Assembly (NCBI GenBank): GCA_007119965.1 | Contig: SKOR01000024.1 | Span: 1-54,663, forward strand | Reading direction: 5' to 3' | DNA length: 54,663 nt | DNA from: Syntrophomonadaceae bacterium | GTDB taxonomy: Bacteria; Bacillota; Dethiobacteria; DTU022 | Shown: piece by piece, positions 16,514-23,810 of the stretch | How positions within the stretch are numbered: position 1 is the first letter of the stretch | How the letters are laid out: every line of letters starts with the position of its first letter | Notes under the pieces: generated by a model | What the model saw: only the letters and a program-made list of their open reading frames with translations | Database searches by the model: none | What the model was told of the DNA's origin: nothing | Translations under genes and position numbers: made by a program

Positions 16514-17761
16514 TTATTTTACTACCTGGACTACAGCTACCAGGCCGTGAGCCAGGCCCTGCCCGCTTTGCAGGTTCATTTCCAGGCTGCGCAGGGCATA
16601 GCCCAGCTGGGCTTCAATCAGATCTGCCCTGATATCGCCATAAAGGCCACGGCTGCCTTCCAGGGTCTGCCGCATAACCCGGTATGCTTTCTCCAGGGGC
16701 TTCACCTTGGTCTGAGGCGGGTAGGGCAGCAGCGCCTCATCATTGTCATGATGCTTCATCAGGAACATTGTGTAGTCAACCAGGGCATTCCAGGAATCGG
16801 CAAGGGTTTGCAGGGATTCATTTTGCCAGTCAAAACCTTTTCTCGGCCTGAAACTGACCTTAAGATCGGGGAAATAGGTCCTCAAACCCCGCTCAAAAAG
16901 AGATGAAACCATCAACCGCAGGGGCTGCGGGTTGCCGTTATAAGTGCCTGTTTCTATGTGGCGGCCCACAAACAGGGAGCGATCAAAATAGCGTAAAACC
17001 TTCAGCTCTACTCCAGCTTTTCGTGAAGCACTTTCAAGCACCTTATCTACTTCAGGTGGTGACATAAGCCGCAGTGGAAATGAAGATACTTCTACGCTGT
17101 CCCTATCCTGCTCTGAATACAGGTAGTTAATCAAGTAATCAATATAGGGCTGTTCTTCCGGTTTATCCGTCCAGAGATCCTGCCACTCATAGGAGTAACG
17201 CCCGATAAAGTCGCAAAGGAGCAGGCTTCCGTCGTTGCCATGCCTGGCAACATCGATAAATAGCTTCTCCAGTTCTTGATCATTGCAGTGAGAAAGGGTT
17301 CCGAAGGATGTAAAGTAAAGATCGTACGGCTCTTCACCCTCTTCCAGGGGCAGGCCGTTCGAAAAATTACCCTTGCAAAAATCAACGTTTTCATAATCGC
17401 CAAACTGGTTGTTTGCTTCTTTTAAGAGATCTACATTCAAATCGATACCCTTGTAATGAGACATCATTTCTTCCTGGATCAGGCGGTTATCAAATTCTGA
17501 CAGCTTGGTTTTTTTGGCCATCTTGGTTAACAGGTCATAACCATCGCCGGTCCCACAACCCAGGTCATAAAAACGCAGTCCCCCGCCGCCATTGTTTTCT
17601 TTCCTTTCGACCAGTTCTTCCAGGTAAGGCCTCAGGTAAAAGGCGGTAATAAAATCTTCAAACTGGATACGGACATGGTCATACTTACAGCGCAAATCGT
17701 TTACTTTTTCACTGTAGCGACCATGTTGTATCGCTTCCAAGTAAGCTTTATCGGCTTCCAT
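16514..17761 (-). CDS. SAM-dependent class I methyltransferase in the MttB operon
   Basis: A 415-residue protein with the class I motif DLGCGTG at residues 66-72, the acidic residue after strand 2 (GIDLNVD) and a FTSFGTLSH post-II/III region. The C-terminal 150 residues, including SFRPRKGFDWQNES, are not recognised. It starts 34 bases after the corrinoid-protein stop with a good AAGGAGAT, so it is the third gene of the mttB-corrinoid operon. The substrate is unknown. It might methylate an amine that the pathway later demethylates, or a modification target; both are inference. Confidence 0.75.
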   Translation of the reverse strand: MEADKAYLEAIQHGRYSEKVNDLRCKYDHVRIQFEDFITAFYLRPYLEELVERKENNGGGGLRFYDLGCGTGDGYDLLTKMAKKTKLSEFDNRLIQEEMMSHYKGIDLNVDLLKEANNQFGDYENVDFCKGNFSNGLPLEEGEEPYDLYFTSFGTLSHCNDQELEKLFIDVARHGNDGSLLLCDFIGRYSYEWQDLWTDKPEEQPYIDYLINYLYSEQDRDSVEVSSFPLRLMSPPEVDKVLESASRKAGVELKVLRYFDRSLFVGRHIETGTYNGNPQPLRLMVSSLFERGLRTYFPDLKVSFRPRKGFDWQNESLQTLADSWNALVDYTMFLMKHHDNDEALLPYPPQTKVKPLEKAYRVMRQTLEGSRGLYGDIRADLIEAQLGYALRSLEMNLQSGQGLAHGLVAVVQVVK

Positions 17762-17795
17762 TTCAGAACATCTCCTTGTTGGTTATAATTTTCGC

Positions 17796-18479
17796 TTATT
17801 TAAGCAATTTCTCGGCTTCCCGAATGGCGGCAAAAGCATCTTTGCCGTAGCTGTCGGCACCGATTTCTTTAGCAAAATCTTCAGAGGTGGGGGCACCCCC
17901 GATCAGGACTTTAACTTTATCACGAAGCCCTTTTTGCTCCAGCTCTTTAACAACGTCGCCCATATTCGACATGGTGGTGTTAAGCAGGGCAGACAGGCCA
18001 ACCAGTCCTGCTCCTTCTTCTTCGGCTGCCTCAGCTATCCGGGCGGCGGGCACATCAATGCCGAGATCAACTACTGTAAAACCGGCCCCTTTAAGCATGA
18101 TGCTGACCAGGTTTTTGCCGATATCATGCAGGTCCTTTTCAACCGTGGCCATGACCACCTTTCCTTTGCCGCTGCCGCCTTCCCCTTTAACCAGGTGAGG
18201 CTCCATAACTTTCATTCCTTCTTCGACTGCTTCCGCAGCGGTTAGCATATCGGGAATAAAGTACTCCCCTGTCTCATATTTTTCTCCAACCAACTCCATG
18301 CCGCGGCTTAAGCCGTTAAGCAGGATGTCGTTGGTATCGGTGCCGCTATCAAGGGCTTTCTGAACAAGTTCAGCCACGCCGGGATCCCCGGTCATTCCTT
18401 CCTCGATGCCTTCGTCATCCTTGTTGCGGCGTCCCTGCAGGACATTGTTCACAATTTGCTCAATCAGGTCTTTACTCAT
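17796..18479 (-). CDS. Corrinoid (B12-binding) methyl carrier protein, MtbC/MttC-like
   Basis: A 227-residue two-domain corrinoid protein. The helical cap (about 1-95, GMELVGEKYETGEYFIPDML) precedes a B12-binding Rossmann domain with DLHDIG, the D-x-H-x-x-G motif whose His is the lower ligand of cobalt. The later GLSALL and GGAPTS loops are also seen. AGGAGG lies four bases before one ATG and seven before a second; the second (18479) is preferred. It receives the methyl group from the upstream MttB homologue, whose gene ends 70 bases earlier. Confidence 0.93.
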   Translation of the reverse strand: MSKDLIEQIVNNVLQGRRNKDDEGIEEGMTGDPGVAELVQKALDSGTDTNDILLNGLSRGMELVGEKYETGEYFIPDMLTAAEAVEEGMKVMEPHLVKGEGGSGKGKVVMATVEKDLHDIGKNLVSIMLKGAGFTVVDLGIDVPAARIAEAAEEEGAGLVGLSALLNTTMSNMGDVVKELEQKGLRDKVKVLIGGAPTSEDFAKEIGADSYGKDAFAAIREAEKLLK

Positions 18480-18549
18480 CATTTGTCCTCCTTATTGAAA
18501 ACTCGGGAGGCAGCCTGGCCAGTTGCCTCCCGCTTATTAACTTCTTCAG

Positions 18550-20082
18550 CTATTTATACGGGTTTAACCTGGGCAGCAACCCCGGAATCTTATCAAAGAT
18601 CTCCTTGCAGACATCTTCCGAAAGGTACTGCGGTTCCCTTGCTTCCAGTTCCTTTAAATGCTCATGGACATTAAGAAGGGTCTGATCCTGGTCTTCAGAC
18701 TCGCCCTCGAAGGGGAACCCGCCAAAGATTTCGCCGCGCCTCAGCATACCGCGGGCATAACGGGCATACATCCTGTACGGGCTGTGCATTACTTCCTGCA
18801 CAGTTTTTTTGGTCCGTTCAATTGCCTCTTCAGTTATGCCGCTTTCCCGGTGAAGGAATTTGGCCATACCAATCTTGTGGTTGTCAAGCACTGCCTGCTC
18901 AGGAGAGAAGGTCTGTGTTTTGTCCAGCAGGCCGAAAGCATAGTGAACCAGGCCGGGTGCTGCAAAAGGAACAGCAGTGTAGGTATACATTTTTTCCACA
19001 GATGCCTGGATCCCGGGAACTTTTGCGTCCCCTACGCCAGCGGTTGAATAGCAGGGCACCTTGTAGTATCGGGCCATCTGGGCGCAATCCATGTTGTAAT
19101 GGCAAAACTCGGGCACGCCATACATATCGTGGAGATCATCCATACGAGCCCGGACGGGAACTGCACCGTAAATTACAGGTGCACCAGGGTTAGCCAGCTG
19201 GTTAATGGTAATCCCGGCCAGGGCTTCGGCGTTGACCTGGGCAACCATGCCCACTTCGTCAATCGGGGCTGTAGAACCGCCCTGGGGCGAAGTGGAGATC
19301 ACAACAGGAAGGCCAAGCCTGGCAATGGCAATCAGTTTTTCCGCTGTTTCGGCCACAATCTGCAGGGGGCTCTTGACTACACTGGTGATAAAAGAAACTA
19401 CCGGGTTTTTAACCAGCTCATCCCGGCCACCGACAATAATCTCGGCCATTTTAACCACCTGTTCCAACTGATCGAAATCGGCAACTCCGCTGACAACAGG
19501 CTTGGTGATGTTATTTAATGCGGCAAAAAATACATTAACATCCTTGTTCTCAGTGGTGACATCTGTATCCTGAACATTGACGTTGCGGATGAAAAAATCC
19601 AGGTTCTCGAGTTGTTCAGATAAGTGCGCTGAGCGGCAAAGGTATTCAAGGCTGCCGCGGTTCCTCTTCATAATCGGAAGCACCCGCTCACGGCCGTCTT
19701 CCGTTGATGTAAATTTTTCCGGTTTAACTTCCAGCCAGTAATTGGTTTCCGAACCGCTGCCGAAGTGAACCCTGTTGCCTTCGGCCTCTAAGATTACCTT
19801 GTTTTCCGGGTTGCGAGCCCCCAGGGTAACTGTGGCAGGCACGGTATCTAAGGCCTGCTTTACTACTTTAGCCGGAATACTGACCCACCAGGCATCGTGC
19901 TCGCCTTCACGGGTGGCCTTAGCCGTGGCACCGGCTTTTTCAAGCATGGTGACACTTTCTTCGTGATAACATAATATACCCGGATTTTCCAGGAGATCTA
20001 AAGATGCCTTGTCGATCATCTCCATCTGCTCCCGGCTTAACCGGGCATACGGCTTATGAACTACTATTCCTCTCTCACTCAA
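18550..20082 (-). CDS. MttB-superfamily methyltransferase, non-pyrrolysine, copy 2 (first gene of the corrinoid operon)
   Basis: A 510-residue COG5598 methyltransferase with matching blocks LSREQMEMIDKASLDLLENPG, SFITSVVKSPLQIV, STSPQGGSTAPIDEVG and a C-terminal ARGMLRRGEIFGG. No in-frame TAG, hence no pyrrolysine. It is only distantly similar to copy 1. Its start is TTG at 20082, and an in-frame stop lies just upstream. The strong AAGGAGGTG is 32 bases away, with a perfect 8-bp hairpin between. The gene pairs with the corrinoid protein downstream, so this copy is the likely working methyltransferase. The leader carries an intrinsic terminator. Confidence 0.88.
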   Translation of the reverse strand: MSERGIVVHKPYARLSREQMEMIDKASLDLLENPGILCYHEESVTMLEKAGATAKATREGEHDAWWVSIPAKVVKQALDTVPATVTLGARNPENKVILEAEGNRVHFGSGSETNYWLEVKPEKFTSTEDGRERVLPIMKRNRGSLEYLCRSAHLSEQLENLDFFIRNVNVQDTDVTTENKDVNVFFAALNNITKPVVSGVADFDQLEQVVKMAEIIVGGRDELVKNPVVSFITSVVKSPLQIVAETAEKLIAIARLGLPVVISTSPQGGSTAPIDEVGMVAQVNAEALAGITINQLANPGAPVIYGAVPVRARMDDLHDMYGVPEFCHYNMDCAQMARYYKVPCYSTAGVGDAKVPGIQASVEKMYTYTAVPFAAPGLVHYAFGLLDKTQTFSPEQAVLDNHKIGMAKFLHRESGITEEAIERTKKTVQEVMHSPYRMYARYARGMLRRGEIFGGFPFEGESEDQDQTLLNVHEHLKELEAREPQYLSEDVCKEIFDKIPGLLPRLNPYK

Positions 20083-20088
20083 TCGTTC

Positions 20089-20110
20089 AGCCTGGTCTTC
20101 AAACCAGGCT
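20089..20110 (-). promoter_or_regulatory. Hairpin between ribosome-binding site and TTG start of mttB copy 2
   Basis: AGCCTGGT (20089-20096) and ACCAGGCT (20103-20110) form a perfect 8-bp stem with a six-base loop. It lies between AAGGAGGTG (20114-20122) and the TTG (20080-20082). If the stem folds, the ribosome-binding site comes close to the start. A short TTG-led frame also spans the gap and ends at TGA overlapping the TTG start. Confidence 0.55.
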
Positions 20111-20147
20111 GTTCACCTCCTTCAAGGTTTGATTTAAAAATAAAAAA

Positions 20148-20194
20148 CCCGTAGAATATCATTCAGGACAGGCCTGAGGCTGATGTAGTACGGG
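20148..20194 (-). terminator. Leader terminator (candidate attenuator) before mttB copy 2
   Basis: Read on the minus strand, CCCGTA and TACGGG (20189-20194 and 20148-20153) close a hairpin. It stacks ATCA/TGAT and TCAGG/CCTGA around a CCTGT loop and is followed at once by TTTTTTATTTTT. It lies between the promoter at 20286-20314 and the gene, so it would stop transcription before mttB unless overridden. Confidence 0.7.
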
Positions 20195-20285
20195 AGTTTA
20201 AAAAAAGTTCTTTGCAGCTAATCCGGCCCGCTTACCGAAAAAATTCTCCCTTCACTGCCAGTGCTTTTGTATTGCTTATTAACTA

Positions 20286-20314
20286 ATTATGACACATCTT
20301 TCACTTTTAATCAA
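20286..20314 (-). promoter_or_regulatory. Sigma-A promoter for the mttB-corrinoid operon
   Basis: On the minus strand, TTGATT (20309-20314) and CATAAT (20286-20291) are separated by exactly 17 bases. This predicts a leader of roughly 200 bases before the TTG start. The leader includes a purine-rich GAAGGGAGAA stretch and the terminator. Confidence 0.6.
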
Positions 20315-20467
20315 AAGATAAGTCGGGTAGCATTATAGCGTTTGAGGTAATAATAACAAGCATATGCGCTTTATTCGGGTAGCAGCCTTACAAGCATTGT
20401 TGAAGCTCCGGCCTGGTTGGCACAGCCATTTTCCAGGCTTTGAAAAGGGTTACTGCCCGTTCCAGCA

Positions 20468-20495
20468 TGGACAACAAAGACTGATGTGATATAAT
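20468..20495 (+). promoter_or_regulatory. Sigma-A promoter for the CDF transporter gene
   Basis: TGGACA (20468-20473) and TATAAT (20490-20495) are 16 bases apart and lie about 48 bases before the ATG. Confidence 0.6.
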
Positions 20496-20542
20496 TTAGT
20501 GACTATTTGAGAGAATATGCTCATCAACACAGGGAGAGTTTT

Positions 20543-21460
20543 ATGAGGCACTTTGCCAATCGCCTGGCCGATAAGCTCACCGCACAACGAAACATGGCAA
20601 ACCCATCCGAGAGATTCCGGGTAGGGATAATTGAAAGCTGGACAAGCATTGCGGGCAATATATTTTTAACCCTGCTTAAGGTGTTTTTCGGCCTGCTCAC
20701 CAACAGCATCGCCCTCCTTGCCGATGCCGTGCACAGCGCTTCCGATATTTTTTCTTCACTGGTTGTCTTGATCGGCTTTATGCTTTCTAACAGGAAACCG
20801 GACCGGGAGCATCCCCACGGCCACGGGCGCACGGAATACCTGGCGGGCCTGTTAATCGGGCTGATGCTGGCCGGAGCGGGTATTGCATTTATTTTCAGCT
20901 CATATAACAGGCTGGTCGGCGAAGTTTATGCCACCCCGAGCGTCGGGGCTATGATCGCCATTATCTTAGCGATCACAATCAAGGAATTCCTGTATTACTT
21001 CTCGGCCAGGCTGGGAACCCTGATCAACTCCGAAGCCCTGGCCGGCGATGCCTGGCATCACCGCACCGACTCACTTTCATCGGCATTAGTCCTCATCGCC
21101 CTGGCAGGCAGTTACTTTGGGCTGCCTGTCCTGGACGCCTACTTCGGCTTTGCTATCGCCCTGTTTATTATTTATACCGGAGCAAAAATAGTCCGGAGCT
21201 CATGCAGTTCTCTGCTGGGGACGGCTCCCCCTGAAGATTTCTATGACGGGGTTGTTACCTGTGCAAAGGAAATAGAAGGCGTAATCGACACCCATGACCT
21301 TAATTTCCACGATTACGGTTCTTACAAGGTGGTTACTCTCCATATCGGGGTCAACGGCAGCCTGAGCCTCGATCAGGCCCATGAGATTGCTCACCGGGTT
21401 GAAGACCATATCAGCAGCCGCTACCACTGCAATGCCGTCGTTCATCTCGATCCACGCTGA
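20543..21460 (+). CDS. Cation diffusion facilitator (CDF) metal efflux protein
   Basis: A 305-residue proton-coupled metal exporter with six membrane segments and a C-terminal cytosolic domain (about 205-305). The metal site motifs are ADAVHSASD in helix 2 and GDAWHHRTD in helix 5, as in FieF/MamM-type members. A His-rich HPHGHGRTEY loop lies between helices 2 and 3. The ATG at 20543 has GGGAGAG upstream; an earlier in-frame TTG lies in the promoter region. Zn, Fe or Mn are likely substrates, but selectivity cannot be told. Confidence 0.92.
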   Translation: MRHFANRLADKLTAQRNMANPSERFRVGIIESWTSIAGNIFLTLLKVFFGLLTNSIALLADAVHSASDIFSSLVVLIGFMLSNRKPDREHPHGHGRTEYLAGLLIGLMLAGAGIAFIFSSYNRLVGEVYATPSVGAMIAIILAITIKEFLYYFSARLGTLINSEALAGDAWHHRTDSLSSALVLIALAGSYFGLPVLDAYFGFAIALFIIYTGAKIVRSSCSSLLGTAPPEDFYDGVVTCAKEIEGVIDTHDLNFHDYGSYKVVTLHIGVNGSLSLDQAHEIAHRVEDHISSRYHCNAVVHLDPR

Positions 21461-21510
21461 ACCATTTCCGGGCAGGAGAACTAAGATCCAGCCCCGCCAG
21501 TTAAGGCCAT

Positions 21511-21554
21511 AATCTAATATGCGGCCGCACACGGCGGCCGTGGTTTAGATTTTT
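21511..21554 (+). terminator. Terminator after the CDF gene
   Basis: AATCTAA (21511-21517) and CGGCCGC (21522-21528) pair with GCGGCCG (21534-21540) and TTAGATT (21545-21551), followed by a five-base T run. It also abuts the stop of the glutaredoxin-like gene on the other strand. Confidence 0.75.
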
Positions 21555-21763
21555 CAGCCTCCCCCGCCGAAGCCGATATATTTAACCGTCCCGTTTTCAA
21601 CGACTAAAGGAACTTTGTCGGCCATAAACTCTTCCTTTGCTTTCTTTTTAGCTTCCGGGTCGGTACTGACATTGTGGAGCTTATAATCCGTTCCCTGCTT
21701 CTTTAATACTTCAATCTGTTTTTCACAGTACGGGCAGCCATCCTTGATATACACCTCTAACAT
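21554..21763 (-). CDS. Glutaredoxin-like small thiol protein
   Basis: 69 residues with a thioredoxin-fold start (LEVYIKDGCPYC), the redox CPYC at residues 10-13, the cis-Pro segment KVPLVV and the glycine-rich C-terminus YIGFGGGG. It is shorter than E. coli glutaredoxins and resembles NrdH/Grx-like proteins that reduce or sense thiols. AGGAGG lies eight bases before the ATG at 21763; a GTG three codons upstream is less well placed. Confidence 0.85.
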   Translation of the reverse strand: MLEVYIKDGCPYCEKQIEVLKKQGTDYKLHNVSTDPEAKKKAKEEFMADKVPLVVENGTVKYIGFGGGG

Positions 21764-21945
21764 TAAAAACACCTCCTGGTTTTATGAGCCGACAGCCGCA
21801 GGCATGAGTTCAAATTAAGTCTTTCGGCCGGGCACCGGCTGGATTCTTAACCCGTTGTTAACTCCATTATAAGAAGAGCAGGGTTAAATAACAAGCCGGC
21901 TGCAGGTGGAATTTTATAAAAAAGCTATAATTCGCCAGGGTCTCC

Positions 21946-21974
21946 TTGACTTTAGAGCGCCCCTTGATTATAAT
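21946..21974 (+). promoter_or_regulatory. Strong sigma-A promoter for nadE
   Basis: TTGACT (21946-21951) and a perfect TATAAT (21969-21974) are spaced by 17 bases. It predicts a leader of about 88 bases before the nadE ATG. Confidence 0.75.
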
Positions 21975-22000
21975 TCAGCCAGGATATACCATTAGTTTTA

Positions 22001-22046
22001 ACGGGAAAAACGCTCACGGGGAAAGTCGCTTTCCCGTGAGTTTTTT
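22001..22046 (+). terminator. Leader terminator with an alternative pairing before nadE
   Basis: CTCACGGGgAAAG (22013-22025) pairs with CTTTCCCGTGAG (22029-22040), followed by TTTTTT. An earlier ACGGGAAA (22001-22008) can pair with TTTCCCGT (22030-22037), which excludes the terminator. The two structures suggest attenuation. No known riboswitch class is recognised. Confidence 0.65.
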
Positions 22047-22068
22047 GATCTTTAAGGAGGATTAATCC

Positions 22069-23712
22069 ATGCGCATCGCACTGACCCAGCTCAATCCGAC
22101 GATCGGAGCGCTAAGCCAAAATGCTGAAAAGGTTAAGAAATATGTGAAGAGCGCTTCAAAAAAAGACGCTGAGCTTGTTGTCTTCACCGAGTTGAGCTTA
22201 AGCGGTTACCCCCCTAAAGATTTAATGCTGTATGAAAGCTTCCTTGACAGGGAAAGGGAGTTGATCGTAAACGAAATAGCCCCCCTGTCCGGCGGCTCCG
22301 GCCCAAAAATATTAATCGGCGCCGCCCACCGTTCGGGAAGCAAGCTTTATAACGGTGCCCTGCTGCTGGAAGAGGGTCGGATTAAATCGATTCACCTGAA
22401 AACTTTGCTGCCCAATTTTGATGTCTTCGATGAAGAAAGATATTTCACCCGCTGCATAGATCGCAGAGTGGAAATGATCGGCGATCTGCCGACAGCAATA
22501 ACTGTTTGCGAAGATATCTGGAATGATCATGATTATTTTCCCGAGCCGCTCTACGATATCGATCCCCTCGTCTCGCTTTTCGGACAGGGCGCGCGCCTGC
22601 TCCTTAATTTATCGGCATCGCCTTACCACCTGGGAAAACATAAATTACGCGAAGATATGCTGCCCTTTCTGGCCAAAAAGTATAACAGCGCTGTAATTTA
22701 CTTAAACCAGGTTGGCGGAAACGATGATCTCGTTTTCGACGGTTCGAGCCTGGTCTACAACCAGCACGGGGAACTGCTTTACCGGGCTTCCGCCCTGGAA
22801 GAAGAACTCTTTTTTGTCGATTCAGAAGACCTTTATAAACCGGCAGTGAAAGTTGTTCCGCCGGACCGCGACGATATCGGCACTGTACTGCAGGTCCTGC
22901 GCCTCGGCCTGAAGGATTATGTAACCAAAACCGGGTTTAAGAAAGTAGTTCTAGGCTTAAGCGGAGGGATCGATTCGGCGGTTGTAGCCGCCCTGGCCGC
23001 AGAAGCGATCGGCCGGGAAAACGTCCTGGGGGTTATGATGCCATCCCCGTATTCTTCCGCCCACAGCGTAGAAGATGCCGTCGCCCTGGCTGACAACCTG
23101 GGCATCGGGCACCGCCTGATCAGCATCGAAAAGCCTTTTCAGTCTTTTATCGAGCTTTTAAACGACAGTAAACGGCCCGTTCAGGACCTCGCTGAAGAAA
23201 ACCTCCAGGCCCGCTTGCGCAGCAATATCTTAATGAACATCTCTAACCGCGAAGGTTACATGGTGCTGGCAACCGGCAATAAATCTGAACTGGCCGTAGG
23301 CTACAGCACCCTTTACGGTGACATGTCCGGCGGCCTGGCCCCGATCGCCGACCTTCCTAAAATGATGGTTTACGATCTTGCCTGGCACATTAATGAAGTT
23401 AACCGCAGGGAAGTGATTCCCGAACGGACGATCACCAAACCACCTTCAGCCGAACTGCGCCCCGAACAGAAGGATGAAGATTCCCTGCCGCCCTACCACA
23501 TCCTCGACCCGATCCTCTACCACTATATCGAGGAAAACCTTTCTGCGGCGGATATTACTGCCAGGGGTTACGGGGAAGAAACGGTGAAAAAAGTAATCCG
23601 CCTTGTGGACATGAGCGAGTTCAAAAGACGCCAGGCCGCTACGGGCCTGAGGGTTACCACCAGCTCTTTTGGGATAGGCAGGCGCATGCCGATCGCCCGC
23701 GGTTTCGAATAA
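22069..23712 (+). CDS. nadE: Glutamine-dependent NAD+ synthase
   Basis: A 547-residue two-domain enzyme that converts nicotinate adenine dinucleotide to NAD+ with ATP and glutamine-derived ammonia. The N-terminal nitrilase-like glutaminase (about 1-260) has the Glu-Lys-Cys triad: Glu in FTELSLSGYPPKD, Lys in LKTLLPNF and Cys in TVCEDIWND. The synthetase domain has the PP-loop GLSGGIDSAV near residue 300 and ATGNKSE later. AAGGAGG precedes the ATG. A leader terminator lies directly upstream. Confidence 0.95.
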   Translation: MRIALTQLNPTIGALSQNAEKVKKYVKSASKKDAELVVFTELSLSGYPPKDLMLYESFLDRERELIVNEIAPLSGGSGPKILIGAAHRSGSKLYNGALLLEEGRIKSIHLKTLLPNFDVFDEERYFTRCIDRRVEMIGDLPTAITVCEDIWNDHDYFPEPLYDIDPLVSLFGQGARLLLNLSASPYHLGKHKLREDMLPFLAKKYNSAVIYLNQVGGNDDLVFDGSSLVYNQHGELLYRASALEEELFFVDSEDLYKPAVKVVPPDRDDIGTVLQVLRLGLKDYVTKTGFKKVVLGLSGGIDSAVVAALAAEAIGRENVLGVMMPSPYSSAHSVEDAVALADNLGIGHRLISIEKPFQSFIELLNDSKRPVQDLAEENLQARLRSNILMNISNREGYMVLATGNKSELAVGYSTLYGDMSGGLAPIADLPKMMVYDLAWHINEVNRREVIPERTITKPPSAELRPEQKDEDSLPPYHILDPILYHYIEENLSAADITARGYGEETVKKVIRLVDMSEFKRRQAATGLRVTTSSFGIGRRMPIARGFE

Positions 23713-23810
23713 AAAAACACCTGTCCGGTTGCTGCAGCGCTGCGGCAGGCTATCAACTCGGATACCGATCTGGGAGCTTCAGCAATCAATAATATAAGTT
23801 GGTGAACTTA

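Noticed and set aside
10293-20082. Pyrrolysine-containing MttB
   Set aside because: Both mttB-like genes read through without an in-frame TAG, so they are the non-pyrrolysine type.
20123-20320. Cobalamin riboswitch before mttB copy 2
   Set aside because: No B12 box or the surrounding conserved loops could be found.
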